A stretch of 64,000 nucleotides of DNA from Leucobacter musarum subsp. musarum (GTDB taxonomy: Bacteria > Actinomycetota > Actinomycetes > Actinomycetales > Microbacteriaceae): contig NZ_JHBW01000065.1 in the NCBI RefSeq assembly GCF_001273845.1, forward strand, positions 186,001 to 250,000, written 5' to 3'. Shown one piece after another: positions 44,891 through 53,874 of this stretch. Below the pieces are notes generated by a model. That model did not search any database. It was not told the DNA's origin and saw only the letters and a program-made list of their open reading frames with translations. Made by a program: the position numbers and the translations under genes. How positions within the stretch are numbered: position 1 is the stretch's first letter; the number at the start of each line of letters is the position of its first letter.

Positions 44891-46233
44891 GCGGCCGAAT
44901 CCCCGCCGGGCAGGCTCTCGATGAGACTGCGGTGGAATCGGGCACCCCGCTCGAGTTCGTCGATGGCGACACGCTCATCGACGCCGTGGATGGTCGCGCG
45001 GAGCTCGGCCGACATCGCGAGAGGCGCGAAGCGGTAGACCGCGGGGGCGAAGCGATGGAAATGCCGGGAGTCGGTGGCGGCCATCATGATGTACGGCACC
45101 GTTTCGGCCGCCGGATGCGACTGGCCGACCGCGCGCGCGATGAGCCCGAACTGCGTGTTCTCGCTCGACGATTCGGGTGAGGGCTCCTCGCCGTCGACGA
45201 CCTCGATGGTGACTCGCCGGTCGGCGATCCGTCGACGAATACGGTCGGTGGTGCGCGCGACCGTTTCGCCCAGGGCGATGCGCAGATTCACCGTGGCGCT
45301 CGCCTGCGAAGGGAGCACGTTTGCCGCTGTGCCGCCTTCGAACATCGTCGGGGCGACCGTGGTGCGCACCATCGCGGCGGGTTCGCCTCCGAGCCGCTCG
45401 AACACCCGTGCGGTGAGCCAGGGCTTCGCCGCCAGCAGACGGTACAGCGGTCGTGCGGCACCGCCCGAGCGCGGTGCGAAGCGCGCGAGCATGCGAGTGA
45501 CCCCTTCGGGAGCATGCGCGGGGAACGTGCCGGGCGTGAGGCGCCCGACAGCTCGTGCGATGCGTGCGACCGCGGTGAGCGTCGGAGGGGCGGAAGCGTG
45601 ACCGCCGTCGCCTCGGGCGCTCAGTCGCACCGTCATCGGCCCCTTTTCACCGACACCGACCATCGCGGCTTGCCCACGCACGAACGGGAGCGGGGCATCG
45701 ACCACCGCCCCGCCCTCGTCGAGCACGAGCCAGGGGATGATGCCGCGTTCCTGGAACGTCTGCGCAATGGTGTGCGCCGCCTCGCCGAACGTCTCCTCGT
45801 TGCCGCCGAATGACAGGTAGACGTCGCGCGCGGGCACGAAATCGTCGGTGAGGAGCGCCTCGACGGCCTCAAGCACAACGAGCAAGGGGCCCTTGTCGTC
45901 GAGTGCGCCGCGGCCGTAGACGAAACCATCGGCAATGCGTCCGTCGAACGGGGGATAGGTCCACGCATCGGACGCATCGACGGGTACGACGTCGAAGTGC
46001 GCCATCAGCACCACCGGATCGAGCGCGGAATCGGCGCCGCGCCAGTGAAAGAGCAGCCCGAGATCGGTGATGCGCTCGCGCTGCAATTCGGCATGCACCC
46101 GCGGGTAGAGCTCCTCGAGCAGCGCGACGAAGGCCTCGAACGGTTCGGCCCCGCGCTCGTCGATCTCCGCCGACACCGTCGGAATCTGGATCATGCGGGA
46201 GAGGCGCTCCGCTGCACCGGATGAGCTCGTCAT
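44887..46233 (-). CDS. M20-family metallopeptidase (CPS1/PM20D1-like)
   Basis: The 448-residue zinc hydrolase has the M20 ligands: VVLMAHFDVVPV (His, Asp), YGRGALDDKGPL (bridging Asp) and SFGGNEETFG (catalytic Glu pair), then the dimerisation domain and a final TDSRHFH region with another ligand. The sequence resembles the carboxypeptidase S/PM20D1 group, which cut peptides or N-acyl amino acids. ATG 46233 is chosen over an in-frame upstream start. No signal peptide, so cytoplasmic. It fits a peptide-consuming lifestyle. Confidence 0.88.
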   Translation of the reverse strand: MTSSSGAAERLSRMIQIPTVSAEIDERGAEPFEAFVALLEELYPRVHAELQRERITDLGLLFHWRGADSALDPVVLMAHFDVVPVDASDAWTYPPFDGRIADGFVYGRGALDDKGPLLVVLEAVEALLTDDFVPARDVYLSFGGNEETFGEAAHTIAQTFQERGIIPWLVLDEGGAVVDAPLPFVRGQAAMVGVGEKGPMTVRLSARGDGGHASAPPTLTAVARIARAVGRLTPGTFPAHAPEGVTRMLARFAPRSGGAARPLYRLLAAKPWLTARVFERLGGEPAAMVRTTVAPTMFEGGTAANVLPSQASATVNLRIALGETVARTTDRIRRRIADRRVTIEVVDGEEPSPESSSENTQFGLIARAVGQSHPAAETVPYIMMAATDSRHFHRFAPAVYRFAPLAMSAELRATIHGVDERVAIDELERGARFHRSLIESLPGGDSAA

Positions 46234-46267
46234 GGCATCACCGTATCCGATCGTCGTTCCGCAGCGT

Positions 46268-48295
46268 TCACAGTGCGGCCGCGAGTCGAGTGCCCTGATC
46301 GATCGCCCGTTTCGCGTCGAGTTCGGCCGCGACATCGGCGCCGCCGATCACGTGCGACGCGCGCCCCGCCGCGAGCAACTCGTCGTGCAGCTCCCGCGAC
46401 GGGTCTTGGCCGGTGCACAGCACGATGGTGTCGACCTCCAGGGTGCGCAGGGCGCCATCGATATTGATGTGCAACCCGGCGTCATCAATCGCGAGGTATT
46501 CCGCGCCGGCGATCATCTGCACCCCGCGGCGCGCGAGTTCGGTGCGGTGGATCCACCCGGTGGTCTTGCCGAGGCCGGCACCGAGCTTGCCCGATTTGCG
46601 CTGCAGCATCACGACCGAGCGCCTCGGCCGAGTTTCCACTGCGACGGTGAGCCCGCCCGCGCGCGCGTATTCCGCGTCGACGCCCCAGTGCGCGAGGAAC
46701 CCCGAGACATCCCGCGGGTCTTCAGCGTGATCGGTCGTGAGAAACTCGGCGACGTCGAAGCCGATGCCTCCGGCGCCCAAGATTGCAACGCGGTCGCCGA
46801 CCGGCACGCGATCGCGCAGCACGTCGAGATAGCCGACGACGCTCGAGTGGTCGAGCCCGGAGATGTCAGGCCGCCTCGGCTGCACGCCCGTGGCGAGGAC
46901 GACCTCGTCGAACGCCCCGGCGTCGAGCTCTGCGGCGCTCACCCGCTCGCCGAGGCGCAGCTCGACTCCCGTTTCGGCGATCCGGCCCGCAAAGTAGCGC
47001 AGGGTCTCGCGGAACTCGCTCTTGCCCGGCACCTGCAGCGCCACATTGAGCTGGCCGCCGATGCGCGAGTCGGCCTCGTAGAGCACGACCTCGTGGCCCC
47101 GGGATGCTGCCGTGGTGGCGCACGCCAACCCGGCCGGGCCCGAGCCGACGACCGCGATACGTTTGCGCCGGGTGGTGGGGGCGATGATCAAGTCGGTCTC
47201 GTGAGCGGCGCGCGGGTTCACGAGGCACGAGGCGACCTTGCCCGCGAAGGTGTGATCGAGGCAGGCCTGATTGCAGCCGATGCAGGTATTGATGCGCTCC
47301 GGAGTGCCGGCGGCCGCCTTTGCCATGAACTCGGGGTCCGCGAGAAAGGGGCGGGCGAGCGACACCATGTCGGCGCAGCCATCGGCGAGCAGCTGCTCAG
47401 CCGTCTCGGGAGTATTAATGCGGTTCGTGGTGATCAGTGGGATCGACACTGCGCCCATGAGTCGGTGCGTGACCCACGAGAACGCGCCGCGCGGCACTGA
47501 GCTCGCAATGGTCGGAATGCGCGCCTCGTGCCACCCGATACCGGTATTGAGTAGCGTGGCGCCGGCGGCTTCGACATCGAGCGCGAGCGCAATCACTTCG
47601 TCGAGCGTGGACCCGTCGGGCACGAGATCGAGCATGGAGAGACGGTAGATGAGGATGCCGTCGTCGCCGACCGCCTCGCGCACCCGCCGCACGATCTCAC
47701 GCGGAAAGCGGCGGCGGCGTTCGGCATCGCCGCCCCAGCGATCATCACGATGATTCGTGTGCGCCGCCGCGAACTCGTTGATGAGGTAGCCCTCCGAGCC
47801 CATGACCTCGACACCGTCGTACCCGGCCTCACGGGCGAGCCGAGCCGTGCGGGCGAAATCGTCGATGGTGCGCTCGATCTCGGTGTCGGTGAGTTCGCGC
47901 GGGGCGATGGGGGATATGGGGGCCTGCACCGGGCTCGGCGCCACAATATCGGCGTGCGCACCGTACCTGCCGGCGTGCAAAATCTGGAGGAGGATGCGCC
48001 CGCCCACCTCGTGCACGGCGTCGGTCACCAGGCGGTGGCCGGCGACATCGTGTGCGTCGGTGAGCATCGCGGCATGAGCGGTCAACCTGCCCTCGGCATT
48101 CGGCGCGACCCCGCCGGTGACGATGAGCCCCGCACCAGCGGCGGCCCGTTCGCGGTAGAACGCGGCGAGGCGTTCGAAGCCCCCGGGAAGCTCTTCGAGG
48201 CCCACATGCATGGAACCCATCAGTACGCGGTTCGGGAGGGTGATGCCGCCCAACTGCAGCGGGGCGAGGAGGTGCGGGTACGTCTGCGTCGACAT
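46268..48295 (-). CDS. 2,4-dienoyl-CoA reductase-like NADH:flavin oxidoreductase (FadH type)
   Basis: The 675-residue protein has two parts. Residues 1-370 form an FMN TIM barrel of the Old Yellow family (LQLGGITLPNRVLMGSMHVG). A 4Fe-4S motif CIGCNQACLDHTFAGKVASC follows, then an FAD/NAD(P) domain (VVGSGPAGLACATTAASRG). This is the layout of bacterial 2,4-dienoyl-CoA reductase and of related enone or trimethylamine enzymes. ATG 48295 starts the homologous region; the upstream open frame lies over the csp terminator. It probably acts in unsaturated fatty-acid oxidation, an inference. Confidence 0.88.
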   Translation of the reverse strand: MSTQTYPHLLAPLQLGGITLPNRVLMGSMHVGLEELPGGFERLAAFYRERAAAGAGLIVTGGVAPNAEGRLTAHAAMLTDAHDVAGHRLVTDAVHEVGGRILLQILHAGRYGAHADIVAPSPVQAPISPIAPRELTDTEIERTIDDFARTARLAREAGYDGVEVMGSEGYLINEFAAAHTNHRDDRWGGDAERRRRFPREIVRRVREAVGDDGILIYRLSMLDLVPDGSTLDEVIALALDVEAAGATLLNTGIGWHEARIPTIASSVPRGAFSWVTHRLMGAVSIPLITTNRINTPETAEQLLADGCADMVSLARPFLADPEFMAKAAAGTPERINTCIGCNQACLDHTFAGKVASCLVNPRAAHETDLIIAPTTRRKRIAVVGSGPAGLACATTAASRGHEVVLYEADSRIGGQLNVALQVPGKSEFRETLRYFAGRIAETGVELRLGERVSAAELDAGAFDEVVLATGVQPRRPDISGLDHSSVVGYLDVLRDRVPVGDRVAILGAGGIGFDVAEFLTTDHAEDPRDVSGFLAHWGVDAEYARAGGLTVAVETRPRRSVVMLQRKSGKLGAGLGKTTGWIHRTELARRGVQMIAGAEYLAIDDAGLHINIDGALRTLEVDTIVLCTGQDPSRELHDELLAAGRASHVIGGADVAAELDAKRAIDQGTRLAAAL

Positions 48296-48409
48296 GGAGC
48301 TCCGGGTGTTCTCGGATCGGATCGCCCGGCCGTGCGGCACGAGCGCGATGTTCCGAATGTAGCGATGCTCTGAAAACCTGTCGACAGAAATGTGCCGAAC
48401 ATACAAAAA

Positions 48410-48438
48410 CGAGGTGCGGGGGAAACCCCCGCACCTCG
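48410..48438 (-). terminator. Rho-independent terminator of the cold-shock gene
   Basis: On the minus strand a perfect 13-bp stem (48426-48438 with 48410-48422) closes a TTT loop and is followed directly by TTTTTG. This is the only hairpin in the window with a clear T-run. Confidence 0.9.
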
Positions 48439-48452
48439 AATGTTCGCGCGAC

Positions 48453-48656
48453 TTAGAGTGCGCGGATGTTGCTTGCCTGCAGGCCCTTGGGGCCCTGCTC
48501 GACGTCGAATTCGACCTTCTGCTCTTCGAAGAGGTCGCGACGGCCGCTGCCCTGGATCGCGCTGAAGTGCGCGAAGACGTCGGATCCGCCGTCATCGGGC
48601 GTGATGAAGCCGAAGCCCTTTTCGGAGTTGAACCATTTCACGGTGCCGGTGGCCAT
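48453..48656 (-). CDS. cspA: Cold-shock protein (CspA family)
   Basis: The 67-residue protein is a single cold-shock domain with RNP1 KGFGFI (13-18) and RNP2 VFAHF (27-31), an RNA/DNA-binding beta-barrel that melts RNA structure in the cold. ATG 48656 follows GAAGGAAA. The frame is open upstream, but that is the leader, not protein. A long leader to about 48800 and a perfect terminator downstream make this a typical csp unit. Confidence 0.95.
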   Translation of the reverse strand: MATGTVKWFNSEKGFGFITPDDGGSDVFAHFSAIQGSGRRDLFEEQKVEFDVEQGPKGLQASNIRAL

Positions 48657-48847
48657 ACTGTTTTCCTTCATGTTGCTGGTCGCGAATGCGACCTGGGTGC
48701 CACGGCGACGGCGCCGACGTGGAGACTGGTAGCGTGCCGCATCGCTGCGGCAAATAAAACGTGCTGGAGAATCCCTACGTTCGGCATTACTGGTCTTACT
48801 CTGTGAGCCTATACCCACGGTGTGACATGGCGCGAGCGTCGGCTACG
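48657..48847 (-). promoter_or_regulatory. Leader and promoter of the cold-shock gene
   Basis: A possible -10 TATAGG lies on the minus strand at 48808-48813, which would give a leader of about 145 nt, as usual for csp mRNAs that fold to sense temperature. The -35 is not clear. No small ORF is supported in the leader. Confidence 0.45.
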
Positions 48848-48872
48848 CAATCGTTACCTTGGGTGACGATTG
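48848..48872. promoter_or_regulatory. 25-bp near-perfect palindrome between csp and nrtR
   Basis: CAATCGTTACC (48848-48858), TTG, GGTGACGATTG (48862-48872) form an 11-3-11 inverted repeat with one mismatch. It is 10 bp upstream of the TTGACA of the nrtR promoter. It may be an operator for a second regulator. Confidence 0.6.
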
Positions 48873-48882
48873 TTCATTCGGC

Positions 48883-48911
48883 TTGACAGTTGCACGATCG
48901 CGCGTGATGCT
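48883..48911 (+). promoter_or_regulatory. Promoter of the NAD operon
   Basis: TTGACA (48883-48888), a 17-bp spacer and GATGCT (48906-48911) fit a housekeeping promoter. Transcription would start within the palindrome at 48912-48936, so a bound repressor would block initiation. Confidence 0.6.
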
Positions 48912-48936
48912 ACTTACAGTCATAGTGACTCTAAGT
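48912..48936. promoter_or_regulatory. Candidate NrtR operator
   Basis: ACTTACAGTCA (48912-48922), TAG, TGACTCTAAGT (48926-48936) form an 11-3-11 palindrome with one mismatched pair. It overlaps the start point of the promoter for the operon whose first gene encodes NrtR. NrtR proteins are known to repress NAD genes from palindromes of about this size; binding here is inferred. Confidence 0.75.
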
Positions 48937-49008
48937 GACCGCCTCGCGTCGATCGCCTGATGCCATCAGAGATCCGCGCGCAAGGTCACCGCGAACCCGG
49001 GAGCAGCG

Positions 49009-49959
49009 ATGGAATACGCAGAGGCGAGTGCGAGCGCGCGGCGCACGCTGCCGCCTGCCGTGGCGGTGTCGAGTGTGGCTTTCGCGCTCCAGCCGCCCTC
49101 CGGCGCGTTGCGATGCGGTGGAAGCGGCTTTCCAAGTGTCGACGCTGAGCTCGACGACGCCGCACCGTCGCTCTGGATTCCGCTGGTGCGGCGCATTCGC
49201 GAGCCCTTCCGAGGGCAATGGGCCCTGCCGGGAGGGCCGACGCACTGGGATGAGACCCTCGCCGACACCGCCCTGCGCTCGATTCGCGACGCCGCGGGGC
49301 ACGACCCCGGCTACCTCGAGCAGCTGTACGCATTCGGGGGCGTCGAGCGGTCGGCCGATGCGCAGCGTCTCGTGACCATCGCCTACTGGGCGCTCTTCGG
49401 TGAGGCCGATCTGGTGAGCGCGCCGTCGATGCCGTCGGCTGATGCCCCCTCTGCGGCGACGACTGCGGACGCGTCGGCCACTCGTGCGGGTGCGGACGAT
49501 GGACATGGCCGAGAGGCCCAGCGCTGGGATGATCCGGCACCGAAGCCTGCGTCGGTGCGCGTCGCACCCCTGCCGCGAGACCGAGACGTGTCCGATGAAC
49601 CAGGAAACGTCGCGTGGTGCGCCGCCGACCGGCTCCCGGAGCTCGCCTTCGACCACGCTGAGATCGTCGCCTACGCGCTGGCGCGATTGCGCAGCAAGAC
49701 CGCGTACGCCGCAGTCGCGCACCGTTTTCTCGGGCCCGTGTTCACGATCGCGCAGTTGCGGGCCGTGCACGAGGCAGTGCTGGGTCACGCCGTCGAGCCA
49801 GCGAACTTTCGACGGCAGATGCTCGCTCAAGGCACCCTCACCGACACCGGAGCGCGCGAGGTGGGCACTCCCTACCGGCCCGCGCGGCTCTATCGCTTCC
49901 GCGAGGAGGCGGCGCCGAGTTTTCCCACCGATCGTCCCGAACCGAGGAGCCGACCATGA
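49009..49959 (+). CDS. nrtR: Nudix-related regulator of NAD synthesis (NrtR)
   Basis: The 316-residue protein joins a Nudix-like domain (about 10-210) to a C-terminal winged helix (about 215-316, with TIAQLRAVHEAVLGHAVEPA and FRRQM). The Nudix box is degenerate: LPGGPTHWDETLADTALRSIRDAAG lacks the REUxEE core, as expected for a sensor of NAD metabolites such as ADP-ribose rather than a hydrolase. A low-complexity Ala/Ser/Asp insert occupies about 145-195. Its stop overlaps the nadA start (ATGA). Position and a palindrome at the promoter support control of the whole operon. Confidence 0.88.
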   Translation: MEYAEASASARRTLPPAVAVSSVAFALQPPSGALRCGGSGFPSVDAELDDAAPSLWIPLVRRIREPFRGQWALPGGPTHWDETLADTALRSIRDAAGHDPGYLEQLYAFGGVERSADAQRLVTIAYWALFGEADLVSAPSMPSADAPSAATTADASATRAGADDGHGREAQRWDDPAPKPASVRVAPLPRDRDVSDEPGNVAWCAADRLPELAFDHAEIVAYALARLRSKTAYAAVAHRFLGPVFTIAQLRAVHEAVLGHAVEPANFRRQMLAQGTLTDTGAREVGTPYRPARLYRFREEAAPSFPTDRPEPRSRP

Positions 49960-51287
49960 CGAGCGTGCACGAATTGATCCGCGGTGCCGCGGCGCGCGAG
50001 CGATCCGCAACTGGGCGCCCCGCCGCTCCGACATCGCCGCACCGCAAGCCGATCGCGTTGCGGGCGACCGGGGCGTCGAGCTGCGATTCCGGGCTGGTGC
50101 AGGATCCCTGGACCATCGACCGCGCACCCGGGTACGGGCCGGGGGCGTCGAACGTCGACGTCATTCCCGGTGACGCGCCGCGCCAGGGGGCACTGCCGGC
50201 GCGATACACGTCGGCGAGCGATGCCGAACTGCACGATTGGATTGTCGCCGCTCGGGCTGCACTCGGCAACCGCGTGCAGATTCTCGGCCACTTCTACCAG
50301 CGCGACGAGATCGTGCAGTACGCCGATTTTGTGGGCGACTCGTTCATGCTCGCGCAGGCGGCGAAAGGCAGCCCCGGAGCAGAGGCGTTCGTGTTCTGCG
50401 GCGTGCACTTCATGGCCGAAACCGCCGACATTCTCTCGGGCCCCGAGCAGGCCGTGATTCTGCCGAACCTGGCAGCCGGATGCTCGATGGCTGACATGGC
50501 GACGATCGAGCAGGTCGAAGACTGCTGGCGCGAACTGACGGCCGCGCTGCCCCAGACCGAGAATGGTGGCCTGCAGCCAGTGATCCCGGTGACCTACATG
50601 AACTCGTCGGCCGCCATCAAGGCATTCTGCGGACGCAACGGCGGAATCGTGTGCACGTCGTCGAATGCGCGCACAGTTCTTGAATGGGCCTTTGCCCGCG
50701 GCCAGCGCGTCGTCTTTTTCCCCGACCAGCATCTCGGACGCAACACCGCGAAGGCGATGGGCATCGGAGAAGACCAGATGCCGCTCTGGCGCCCGCACCT
50801 TCCGCTTGGCGGCAACACGGCGGAGCAACTCACCGATGCGCGCGTGATCCTCTGGAACGGATTCTGCTCCGTGCACAAGCGCTTCACCGTGGCGCAGATC
50901 GACCGCGCGCGCAAAGAGTTTCCCGGCGTTCGCGTGATCGTGCACCCCGAGTGCCCCGCGGACGTCGTCGAAGCCGCGGATGGTGCCGGATCGACCGAGT
51001 ACATTCGTCGCGAGATCGAGAACGCGCAGCCCGGCAGCGTCATCGCGATCGGCACCGAGATCAATCTCGTCAACCGACTGCAGCAGCAGCACCCCGAGCT
51101 GACGATTTTCTGCCTCGACCCGGTCGTGTGCCCCTGCTCGACCATGTATCGCATCCACCCCGCCTACCTGGCTTGGACGCTCGAGTCGTTGCTCGCCGGC
51201 GAAACCCCCAACCGCATCAGCGTGAGCGACGCGGTTGCGGGTGACTCACGAGTGGCGCTCGAGCGCATGCTCGCCGCGAAACCATGA
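49956..51287 (+). CDS. nadA: Quinolinate synthase
   Basis: The 443-residue enzyme condenses iminoaspartate with dihydroxyacetone phosphate to quinolinate using a 4Fe-4S cluster. Family stretches are HFYQRDEIVQYADFVGDS, FCGVHFMAETADIL, AAGCSMADMA, HPECPADVV and PVVCPCSTMYRIHP, carrying candidate cluster cysteines. It has an N-terminal extension of about 90 residues, as in long actinobacterial forms. It follows nrtR and overlaps nadB by 4 bp. NadB, which makes the iminoaspartate, is next. Confidence 0.96.
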   Translation: MTSVHELIRGAAARERSATGRPAAPTSPHRKPIALRATGASSCDSGLVQDPWTIDRAPGYGPGASNVDVIPGDAPRQGALPARYTSASDAELHDWIVAARAALGNRVQILGHFYQRDEIVQYADFVGDSFMLAQAAKGSPGAEAFVFCGVHFMAETADILSGPEQAVILPNLAAGCSMADMATIEQVEDCWRELTAALPQTENGGLQPVIPVTYMNSSAAIKAFCGRNGGIVCTSSNARTVLEWAFARGQRVVFFPDQHLGRNTAKAMGIGEDQMPLWRPHLPLGGNTAEQLTDARVILWNGFCSVHKRFTVAQIDRARKEFPGVRVIVHPECPADVVEAADGAGSTEYIRREIENAQPGSVIAIGTEINLVNRLQQQHPELTIFCLDPVVCPCSTMYRIHPAYLAWTLESLLAGETPNRISVSDAVAGDSRVALERMLAAKP

Positions 51288-53032
51288 TCGTCGTCGGCAC
51301 CGGTGTCGCCGGGCTCTCGGCGGCGCTCGCCGCGCTCGAGCGCGATGCAGACGTCACGGTCGTCACCGAGGGCGACCTCGATCACGACCCGGCGGGAAAC
51401 ACCCCACGAGCGCAGGGCGGTATCGCGGCGGCGATCGGCGCGGGGGATCGCCCCGCTGATCACCTCGCCGACACCCTGGCGGCGGGGGCGGGGCTCGTCG
51501 ACCCCGGCGCGGCCGAAGTGCTGACACGCGAGGGAGCCCGCATCATGCGAGGGGTGCTGGCGGACGGGTTCGCGGCCGATCGTGTGCCGGTGCACGGCAG
51601 CGCGGGCGGTGAGCCGGTACTCGGTCTCGAGGCGGCCCACGGTCGCGCGCGCATTGTGCACGCGGGCGGCGACCGGACGGGAGCCGTGCTGCACGCTCAC
51701 CTGGCCGCACGGGTGCGCACTGCGGCGCGTGCCGGGCGGCTTAGGCTGATCGAGCGTCGTCGTGTGCGGTCTCTCGTGGTCGATGCCGGTACCGTGCGCG
51801 GCGTGGTGCTGGCGGCGACTGGCTCGGTGCGCGAGGAACGGGTGTGCGACGACGCTGTGGTGCTCGCGACCGGCGGATACGCATCGCTGTTTCCGGCGAG
51901 TACGAACCATCCGTCGTCGGTGGGGCACGGAGTCGTGCTTGCCGCGCGGGCGGGTGCGATGCTCGCCGACCTGGAGTTCGTGCAGTTTCATCCGACCGCG
52001 CTCGTCGCTGCGGGCGGCGGCTCCTTTCTGATTTCTGAAGCGGTGCGCGGTGCCGGTGCAGTGCTGCGCGATGACGCGGGCGCGCGATTTCTCGATGGTG
52101 AGCATCCGCTGGCGGAATTGGCGCCGCGCGATGTCGTGGCGCTCGCCACGCACCGTGCGTTGCGACGCAGCGGCCAATCTGCGGTGTGGCTCGACGCAAC
52201 CGGGATCGAACGAGCCGGAGGACCAGGCACCCTTGCTCGTCAGTTCCCCGCAATCTCGCGCGTGCTAGCCGACCTCGGGTTCGATTGGCGCACCGACCCG
52301 GTACCAGTCGCCCCCGCGGCGCACTACACGATGGGGGGCGTTGCGAGCGATCTCGACGGGCGTACGAGTGTGCCCGGACTGTTCGTCGCGGGCGAAGTCG
52401 CGTCGACCGGCGTGCACGGAGCAAATCGACTGGCGTCGAATTCGCTGCTCGAAGGCCTTGTCTTCGGCACACGGGCGGGTGCCGCCGCTGCGGCGTATCG
52501 CGCACGTCTCGATCCGTGGCCGGTGCGCGGCGCGGGAATGGCCGCACTGATCGCGAAAGCGGCAGTGGTGGAGATTCCGAACATGCCGGCCGCGGGTGAC
52601 AGCGGCCGCTTGATCGATCGGCCCAGCGAAACGTCGATTGAGTCACCCGTCGTCGCACGGGCGGAAACGTCGGAAGTGCTCTCCTCGCTTTCTGAGACCA
52701 TCGGTGCGCAACTCGGAATCGAACGCGAGGCTTCGGGGCTGGCGGAAATGCGTCGTAGCGCTGAGCACGCCATGCAGACGACTGATGCAGACGTGGTAAA
52801 CCGGGCAGCGCTCGCCGCAGCGATTGCCCAGGCGGCCGATGTTCGCGAGGAATCGCGCGGGGCCCATCGACGCGCAGACTTTCCGCAGGTCGACGAGCGG
52901 TACGCGACGCGTCGCGCGCTGTGCTGGGTCGACCGTGCGGGTGCTGGGGCACCTGCCGTGTCCGCCCGATCACACCCATTCGCGAGTGGCGAACCTGCCG
53001 CTCAAGCACCGAGGAGCGTTTCCGCATGCTGA
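51284..53032 (+). CDS. nadB: L-aspartate oxidase
   Basis: The 582-residue flavoprotein oxidises aspartate to iminoaspartate, the substrate of NadA. It starts directly with the FAD fold (VVGTGVAGLSAALAAL), then GGIAAAIGAGDRP, EFVQFHPTAL, HYTMGGVASDLDGRTSVPGL and GANRLASNSLLEGLVFG. ATG 51284 overlaps nadA; the 3' end overlaps nadC by 7 bp. It belongs to the same superfamily as the orphan flavoprotein at 56658-58448. Confidence 0.95.
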   Translation: MIVVGTGVAGLSAALAALERDADVTVVTEGDLDHDPAGNTPRAQGGIAAAIGAGDRPADHLADTLAAGAGLVDPGAAEVLTREGARIMRGVLADGFAADRVPVHGSAGGEPVLGLEAAHGRARIVHAGGDRTGAVLHAHLAARVRTAARAGRLRLIERRRVRSLVVDAGTVRGVVLAATGSVREERVCDDAVVLATGGYASLFPASTNHPSSVGHGVVLAARAGAMLADLEFVQFHPTALVAAGGGSFLISEAVRGAGAVLRDDAGARFLDGEHPLAELAPRDVVALATHRALRRSGQSAVWLDATGIERAGGPGTLARQFPAISRVLADLGFDWRTDPVPVAPAAHYTMGGVASDLDGRTSVPGLFVAGEVASTGVHGANRLASNSLLEGLVFGTRAGAAAAAYRARLDPWPVRGAGMAALIAKAAVVEIPNMPAAGDSGRLIDRPSETSIESPVVARAETSEVLSSLSETIGAQLGIEREASGLAEMRRSAEHAMQTTDADVVNRAALAAAIAQAADVREESRGAHRRADFPQVDERYATRRALCWVDRAGAGAPAVSARSHPFASGEPAAQAPRSVSAC

Positions 53033-53874
53033 CTGCAGCCCTGATCGAATCGGTCGTGCGATCCGCACTCGCCGAAGACGCGCCGTGGGGTGACCTCACC
53101 GTCGAACTCGCCATCGCCGAGGACGCTGTGCTCGACACCCGTCTGGTGGCTCGTGAAGCTGGAGTCTTCGCCGGTGGCGCGCTCGTGCGCGAGGCGTTTC
53201 GGCAGCTCGACCCCCGTGTCGCCGTGACTGACCTCGTTGCAGACGGGACGTCATTCGCAGCGGGGGACACCCTCGCGCGAATCGCGGGGCCGGCACGGGG
53301 GGTGCTGACGGCTGAGCGCGTGGCGCTAAATTTCGTGCAGCGTCTGAGCGGCATTGCGACGCTCACCGCACAGTTCGTGAGCGCTGTCGCGCACACGTCG
53401 GCGCGGATTGCGGACACGCGGAAGACGACTCCGGGGCTGCGGGCGCTGGAGAAGCATGCCGTGCGTGCCGGTGGCGGCTCCAACCATCGATTCGGGCTCT
53501 CGGACGCGATGATGATCAAGGACAACCACCTCGCAGCGCTCGGTGCGCATGATGCAGAGTCGATTACGTCAGCGCTGAGAGCGCTGCGCCAGCGCGCGGG
53601 GCATACGACGTCGATCATTGTGGAGGTTGACGACCTCTCCCAGCTCGACGCAGTGCTCGACGCCAATGTGACGGGAATTCTACTCGACAATTTCTCGACC
53701 GATGATCTCGCGGTGGCGGTCGAGCGGATCGCGGGGCGCGTGGTCGCCGAGGCCAGTGGGGGCGTGTCGCTCGATACCGTCGCCGGGATCGCTGAGAGTG
53801 GCGTCGATGTGATCTCGGTGGGCCAGCTGACGCACGGTGCGCGTGCGCTCGACATCGGTCTCGACGCCGCATGA
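53026..53874 (+). CDS. nadC: Quinolinate phosphoribosyltransferase (decarboxylating)
   Basis: The 282-residue enzyme makes nicotinate mononucleotide from quinolinate and PRPP. Clear family stretches are EDAPWGDLTVE, ALNFVQRLSGIATLTA, DTRKTTPGLRALEKHAVRAG (substrate binding) and GLSDAMMIKDNHL. ATG 53026 overlaps the nadB stop; the 3' end overlaps the cysteine desulfurase start by 4 bp. This completes aspartate-to-NAMN synthesis in one operon. Confidence 0.96.
   Translation: MLTAALIESVVRSALAEDAPWGDLTVELAIAEDAVLDTRLVAREAGVFAGGALVREAFRQLDPRVAVTDLVADGTSFAAGDTLARIAGPARGVLTAERVALNFVQRLSGIATLTAQFVSAVAHTSARIADTRKTTPGLRALEKHAVRAGGGSNHRFGLSDAMMIKDNHLAALGAHDAESITSALRALRQRAGHTTSIIVEVDDLSQLDAVLDANVTGILLDNFSTDDLAVAVERIAGRVVAEASGGVSLDTVAGIAESGVDVISVGQLTHGARALDIGLDAA

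Noticed and set aside
48398-48402. ATGTTC/GAACAT pair (48348-48353 and 48397-48402) upstream of the FadH-like gene
   Set aside because: Arms are only 6 bp and 43 bp apart; too weak to call an operator.
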